From: CAYMDP01 sp964389375
Lineage (GTDB): Bacteria; Bdellovibrionota; Bdellovibrionia; Bdellovibrionales; UBA1609
Length of the DNA stretch: 64,000 nt
Direction: 5' to 3'
Assembly: GCA_964389375.1 (NCBI GenBank)
Contig: CAYMDP010000002.1
Coordinates: 1 to 64,000, forward strand
The translations under genes and the position numbers were made by a program. The notes beneath the pieces are model-generated. The model did no database searches. It had not been told where the DNA came from and saw only the letters and a list, made by a program, of their open reading frames with translations. Position 1 is the first letter of the stretch. Each line of letters begins with the position of its first letter. Of the stretch, positions 61,670 through 64,000 are shown in pieces.

Positions 61670-62757
61670 AAGCCCAAGACGGGGAAGCCAGGGCCACTCG
61701 TCTTCAGACGGCCCATGGTGTGATTGAAACTCCTGTTTTTATGCCAGTCGGAACCAAGGCCACCGTTAAGGGAATGCTCCCCGAAGAATTAATCGCTCTC
61801 GGTGCCCAAGTTGTTTTGGGTAACACCTATCATCTTCATTTGCGCCCCGGAGAAGAAATCATTCGGACCCTTGGTGGACTTCATAAATTTATGAACTGGC
61901 ATAAGCCGATCCTGACCGACAGTGGGGGCTTTCAGGTTTTTTCGCTTTCAAAGTTAAATAAAATTTCAGAAGACGGCGTCGAATTTCGCAGTCACCTCGA
62001 CGGGGCAAAACACTTTATTAGTCCCGAAAAAAGTATGCAAATTCAGATGGCCTTGGGATCGGACATCGTCATGGCCTTTGATGAATGTCTGTCGCATCCC
62101 TCACCCAAAGACAAAATTAAAGAGTCTATGGATTTAACACTTCGTTGGTTAAATCGCTCGAAGGCGGCAATGACCCGCGAAGAAAGCCTTTTGTTTGGAA
62201 TTGTTCAAGGGGGCCTTGATCTTGAACTGCGACTTGAAAGTCTTCAGCAAATCACCAGTGTCGATCTTCCCGGCTACGCCTTAGGCGGCTTTAGTGTGGG
62301 TGAGCCCATCGAGCTGATGCACGGACTGGTTAAAGAAGTCGGGCCGAAGATGCCTAAAAATAAACCTCGCTACCTTATGGGTGTGGGTACGCCCTTGGAT
62401 TTAATTCTTTGCGTGGATGCTGGGATTGATATGTTTGATTGCGTTATGCCGACACGGGTTGCGCGAAACGGAACGCTTTTTACCTGGAGCGGGAAGGTCT
62501 CAATCAAGCGGACTGAATATAAAGAGGATCCAAGCCCACTGGATCCCGAATGTGAATGCATGACCTGTCGAAATTATTCGAAGGCCTATTTAAGACATCT
62601 GTTTTTAAGCGGGGAGATCCTATCCTCCAGACTGAACACGATTCATAATCTTCATTTCTATCTAGATCTGATGAAAAAAGCTCGAGCCCATATTTTGGCC
62701 GGAACCTGGGCCAGCTTTCGCGATCATTGCCTAACGCGCTTCATCAAGACCGATTGA
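61639..62757 (+). CDS. tgt: tRNA-guanine transglycosylase
   Basis: The 372-residue protein has the catalytic segments GNTYHLHLRPG, TDSGGFQVFSLS, GGFSVGEP, DMFDCVMPTR (nucleophile Asp) and the zinc site CECMTC with a following His near residue 315. It exchanges G34 for preQ1 in tRNAs with GUN anticodons. The overlap with queA and the common order queA-tgt-yajC-secD support the call. Confidence 0.97.
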   Translation: MGQDPAHFKLEAQDGEARATRLQTAHGVIETPVFMPVGTKATVKGMLPEELIALGAQVVLGNTYHLHLRPGEEIIRTLGGLHKFMNWHKPILTDSGGFQVFSLSKLNKISEDGVEFRSHLDGAKHFISPEKSMQIQMALGSDIVMAFDECLSHPSPKDKIKESMDLTLRWLNRSKAAMTREESLLFGIVQGGLDLELRLESLQQITSVDLPGYALGGFSVGEPIELMHGLVKEVGPKMPKNKPRYLMGVGTPLDLILCVDAGIDMFDCVMPTRVARNGTLFTWSGKVSIKRTEYKEDPSPLDPECECMTCRNYSKAYLRHLFLSGEILSSRLNTIHNLHFYLDLMKKARAHILAGTWASFRDHCLTRFIKTD

Positions 62758-62838
62758 AGCTAGCTGAAATCAATTTTCAATTGATTTATTGGCCTCCCAG
62801 TGGTGATTTCACCCCCTCATCACCGAGGAGGAATTTAG

Positions 62839-63165
62839 ATGTTATTTAGCTCACTTGCATATGCTCAAGAGGCTGGCCAGGCCGTGCAAAAACCTGGAAT
62901 TTTTGAACAGTTGATGCCTTTCGTTTTTGTGATCGTGATCTTCTATTTTCTTTTAATCCGACCCCAACAAAGAAAAGCCAAAGCTCACCTTGAGTTCTTA
63001 GGGGGTTTAAAGCGCGGTGATTCCGTTTTGACATCTGGTGGAATCTTCGGGACCATTGAGGGCTTAAACGATCAATTTGTGACATTACAAGTTGCGGACG
63101 ATGTGAAAGTGCGGATTTTGAAAACGCAAATCGCCTCTTCTGTCGCTGACGAGCAAAAAAAGTAA
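62839..63165 (+). CDS. yajC: Preprotein translocase subunit YajC
   Basis: The 108-residue protein has one membrane helix (LMPFVFVIVIFYFLLIRP) followed by QQRKAKAHLEFLGGLKRGD and TSGGIFGTIEGL, all typical of YajC. The ATG follows GAGGAGG. It works with SecDF in protein export. Confidence 0.95.
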   Translation: MLFSSLAYAQEAGQAVQKPGIFEQLMPFVFVIVIFYFLLIRPQQRKAKAHLEFLGGLKRGDSVLTSGGIFGTIEGLNDQFVTLQVADDVKVRILKTQIASSVADEQKK

Positions 63166-63180
63166 AAGGGAACCTAAAAA

Positions 63181-64000
63181 ATGATTGAAAGTCTTAAAGC
63201 CCGAGTTGGGATTGTTATTGCCTCGATCGTATTGGCTATTATTTGGGTTCTGCCCAACTTTGCCGATTTCGGCGAGGGCTGGTGGTTTTCGACTCAAAAA
63301 CTTGTTTATGGGTTGGACATTCAAGGTGGACTTCATCTTGTGATGGGAGTGGACACCGAGGGCGTCATTCGAGAAAAAGCAAGTCGAATTGCTCGGGGTT
63401 TTAAAAGCGAGCTTGAAGAAAAAAAGATTCGCTTTCGCTCGGTGGAATTGGACCAAAAAACCGGACAAGAACTTACAGTTAGTTTAGAAAGTGCCGCCGA
63501 TGTGGCTGCGGTTCAGGCCCATATCGACGAGCTTTATGCAACGACGCTTCAAGTTCTCAATCAAACGGGACTCGATTTTCAACTTAAGATTTATGATGCT
63601 CGAATTCGAGAATTCAAAGAACAGATTCTAAGTCAATCCATTGAAGTTATCCGTAACCGTATCGATGAGTTCGGTGTGGCCGAACCCAGCATTTCTGCTC
63701 AAGGTGACGACCGAATTTTGGTTCAACTTCCTGGGATTAAGGATTCCACAAAAGCTAAAGAGCTGGTCAATCGAACAGCTCGCATGGTTTTCAGAATTGT
63801 TGGCGACGAAGTCAGCCCTGCGGCCTTAGCGGAGATGATTCAAACCGCAGAAACCGAGGGCGGCTACGCTTTAGGAAAAGACGGAATGACCTATTCGGCC
63901 TATGTGGCGCGGATTAATGCGGATTTAAAGGCTAAACTTCCTCCAGATCGAATGGTCGCATTTGAAAAGGCAGAAAATGCGGCGACTATGGACGTCGGGA
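63181..64000 (+). CDS. secD: Protein translocase subunit SecD, truncated by the window end
   Basis: The visible 273 codons include the first membrane helix (VGIVIASIVLAIIWVLPNF), LVYGLDIQGGLHLVMGV (SecD signature), then the periplasmic domain with VIRNRIDEFGVAEPSI. SecD uses the proton gradient to help pull proteins across the inner membrane. The rest of the gene, and probably secF, lies beyond the window. Confidence 0.96.
   Translation, partial: MIESLKARVGIVIASIVLAIIWVLPNFADFGEGWWFSTQKLVYGLDIQGGLHLVMGVDTEGVIREKASRIARGFKSELEEKKIRFRSVELDQKTGQELTVSLESAADVAAVQAHIDELYATTLQVLNQTGLDFQLKIYDARIREFKEQILSQSIEVIRNRIDEFGVAEPSISAQGDDRILVQLPGIKDSTKAKELVNRTARMVFRIVGDEVSPAALAEMIQTAETEGGYALGKDGMTYSAYVARINADLKAKLPPDRMVAFEKAENAATMDVG

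Overview
The window looks like chromosomal DNA of a Bdellovibrionota (Bdellovibrio-like) bacterium. This is inferred from the many lipoproteins whose lipobox reads FQNC, the wealth of secreted and outer-membrane proteins of no known family, and a queA-tgt-yajC-secD housekeeping block at the right end. No marker gene in the window proves the taxon.

Region 1 (1-10378) is an integrated element. The 3' part of a tRNA-Met(CAU) gene at the left edge is repeated as a perfect 34-bp direct repeat (24-57 and 10345-10378). Between the repeats lie a tyrosine integrase next to the tRNA, a lipoprotein, unknown genes, a nucleoside-deoxyribosyltransferase/TIR-like effector candidate, a primase-like replication protein, a prohead protease-major capsid protein fusion, and three small genes after a strong terminator. 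Terminase, portal and tail genes are absent. At 10.3 kb this resembles a phage satellite that brings its own capsid protein, or a decayed prophage. It is the most interesting object in the window.

Region 2 (10.4-34.8 kb) is ordinary host sequence rich in envelope genes. It holds a secreted HExxH metallopeptidase candidate, a STAS/zinc-ribbon protein, an L,D-transpeptidase-like lipoprotein, a glyoxalase-like lipoprotein split by one in-frame amber codon, a proline-rich secreted protein, an ornithine-lipid pair (olsB-olsA), a beta-propeller lipoprotein, a beta-barrel protein, a hydrolase with a long coiled-coil tail, a nucleoside phosphorylase, a porin and an AGCS symporter. It also holds an alpha-carbonic anhydrase that has lost two zinc ligands, a 2OG oxygenase with a TonB/AgmX-like tail, a 1528-residue membrane protein and a response regulator with a degenerate receiver.

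Region 3 (35.2-52.2 kb) carries two planctomycete-style cassettes in which DUF1592/1588/1585-type cytochrome-like lipoproteins are followed by Tat-exported DUF1552 proteins. The first cassette contains a tandem DUF1552 duplication and starts with a PL6-like beta-helix lipoprotein that shares a Cys-rich N-terminal module with its cytochrome-like neighbour. HIT, TerC, papain-like/CUB, lipoprotein and LysR genes lie between and after the cassettes.

Region 4 (52.4-59.96 kb) is a copper-resistance island: a CopA-type ATPase, a CueR-like regulator and a multicopper oxidase fused to a CopB-like barrel, with two divergent MerR-type promoters. It is bounded by perfect 826-bp direct repeats that contain most of a host gene and the 3' part of tRNA-Leu(GAG). 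Just inside them are two diverged but gap-free non-coding repeats of about 150-220 bp.

Region 5 (60-64 kb) has two small genes followed by queA, tgt, yajC and a truncated secD. Long palindromes and REP-like repeats (10.5, 27.3, 41.7, 46.8, 53.1 and 59.7 kb) are scattered between genes. No CRISPR array, IS transposase or rRNA was seen.
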